NCBI RefSeq assembly: GCF_900095695.1
Contig: NZ_FMIQ01000003.1
Location: forward strand, 56,419-120,418
Reading direction: 5' to 3'
DNA from: Hafnia alvei
GTDB taxonomy: Bacteria > Pseudomonadota > Gammaproteobacteria > Enterobacterales > Enterobacteriaceae
Length of the DNA: 64,000 nucleotides
Both the position numbers and the translations under genes were made by a program. How positions within the stretch are numbered: position 1 is the first letter of the stretch; each line of letters begins with the position of its first letter. Below the pieces are notes generated by a model. The model was not told the DNA's origin. It searched no databases and saw only the letters and a program-made list of their open reading frames with translations. Shown one piece after another: positions 63,817-64,000 of this stretch.

Positions 63817-64000
63817 TTAACCTCTGGCTTGCGCTTGCGTTGGCGTCGGGTAAATCGCGATATAAAGATAACCACAACTGCCTAAGCTATCTGCTTCGCA
63901 GGTCAGCCCCTTTGCATACAGCGTGACACAGTGCTGATGGCGCGGACTGAGTTCACTACTTTTGAGCATTAATTCCAGCTGTTTAAGCAATACCGGAAAC
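63817..64000 (-). CDS. cbeA: Antitoxin CbeA (YeeU), C-terminal part
   Basis: The last 60 codons of the gene are in the window; the start lies beyond 64000. The read QLELMLKSSELSPRHQHCVT and YAKGLTCEADSLGSCGYLYI matches the C-terminal half of E. coli CbeA, which counters CbtA by stabilising MreB and FtsZ filaments rather than by binding the toxin. Stop TAA at 63817-63819. Confidence 0.92.
   Translation of the reverse strand, partial: FPVLLKQLELMLKSSELSPRHQHCVTLYAKGLTCEADSLGSCGYLYIAIYPTPTQAQARG

Overview
This window is chromosome from a gamma-proteobacterium of the Enterobacterales. The block lexA-dinF-yjbJ-zur-dusA-pspG-qorA-dnaB-alr follows the E. coli order closely, but citC/citAB sits beside lexA, yqhD/yqhC follows alr, and a complete SPI-2-type type III secretion system (T3SS) lies further right. 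That combination points to a Hafnia/Obesumbacterium/Edwardsiella-like organism (Hafniaceae) rather than Salmonella or E. coli. The genus is inference; no 16S gene is present.

Layout. 1-2789: the start of citC and the divergent citrate two-component system citA-citB. 2909-17234: conserved housekeeping genes (SOS repressor lexA, dinF, zur, dusA, pspG, qorA, dnaB, alr, yqhD/yqhC, a prolyl aminopeptidase), with an ERIC repeat next to zur and a pair of tiny secreted proteins near a NemR-like TetR repressor. 17288-20218: an outer-membrane barrel and a diguanylate cyclase. 20495-28406: srfABC and a VirK/YbjX protein, both linked to virulence regulons in Salmonella. 28496-58170: the T3SS island. It holds a candidate effector with the SPI-2 translocation motif, ssrB-ssrA, ssaB-E, translocon and chaperones (sseA-sscB), sseF/sseG-like effectors, ssaG to ssaU in exact SPI-2 order, and finally an effector-chaperone pair. 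58388-64000: a patchwork of mobile remnants. Two copies of a tRNA-Phe 3' end plus terminator bracket a PutAbiC-like membrane protein and Fic/Ner fragments; beyond lies the end of a P4/CP4-type island (DUF4942, DUF5983/DUF957-like, cbtA toxin, cbeA antitoxin).

The most notable observation is the last gene of the T3SS island (56309-57765). It encodes a proline-rich protein whose C-terminal end looks like the Connector and Acidic parts of the WASP VCA module (ending DDDEWD, the Arp2/3-binding signature). The proline-rich part and the Acidic tail are in different frames, separated only by a run of ten A residues. Slippage adding one A joins them, and the joined frame ends 18 bases before a CesT-family chaperone gene. 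This looks like a secreted N-WASP mimic whose Arp2/3-activating tail depends on slippage or phase variation.

How the parts fit: SsrA-SsrB would sense the host compartment and switch on the ssa/sse genes. The apparatus (secretin SsaC, rings SsaD/J, export gate SsaR-S-T-U-V, ATPase complex SsaN-K-O-Q, needle SsaG, rod SsaI) would deliver the translocon SseB-C-D, then SseF/SseG-like proteins, the 753-residue candidate effector and the WASP mimic. SrfABC and VirK are plausible members of the same virulence programme.
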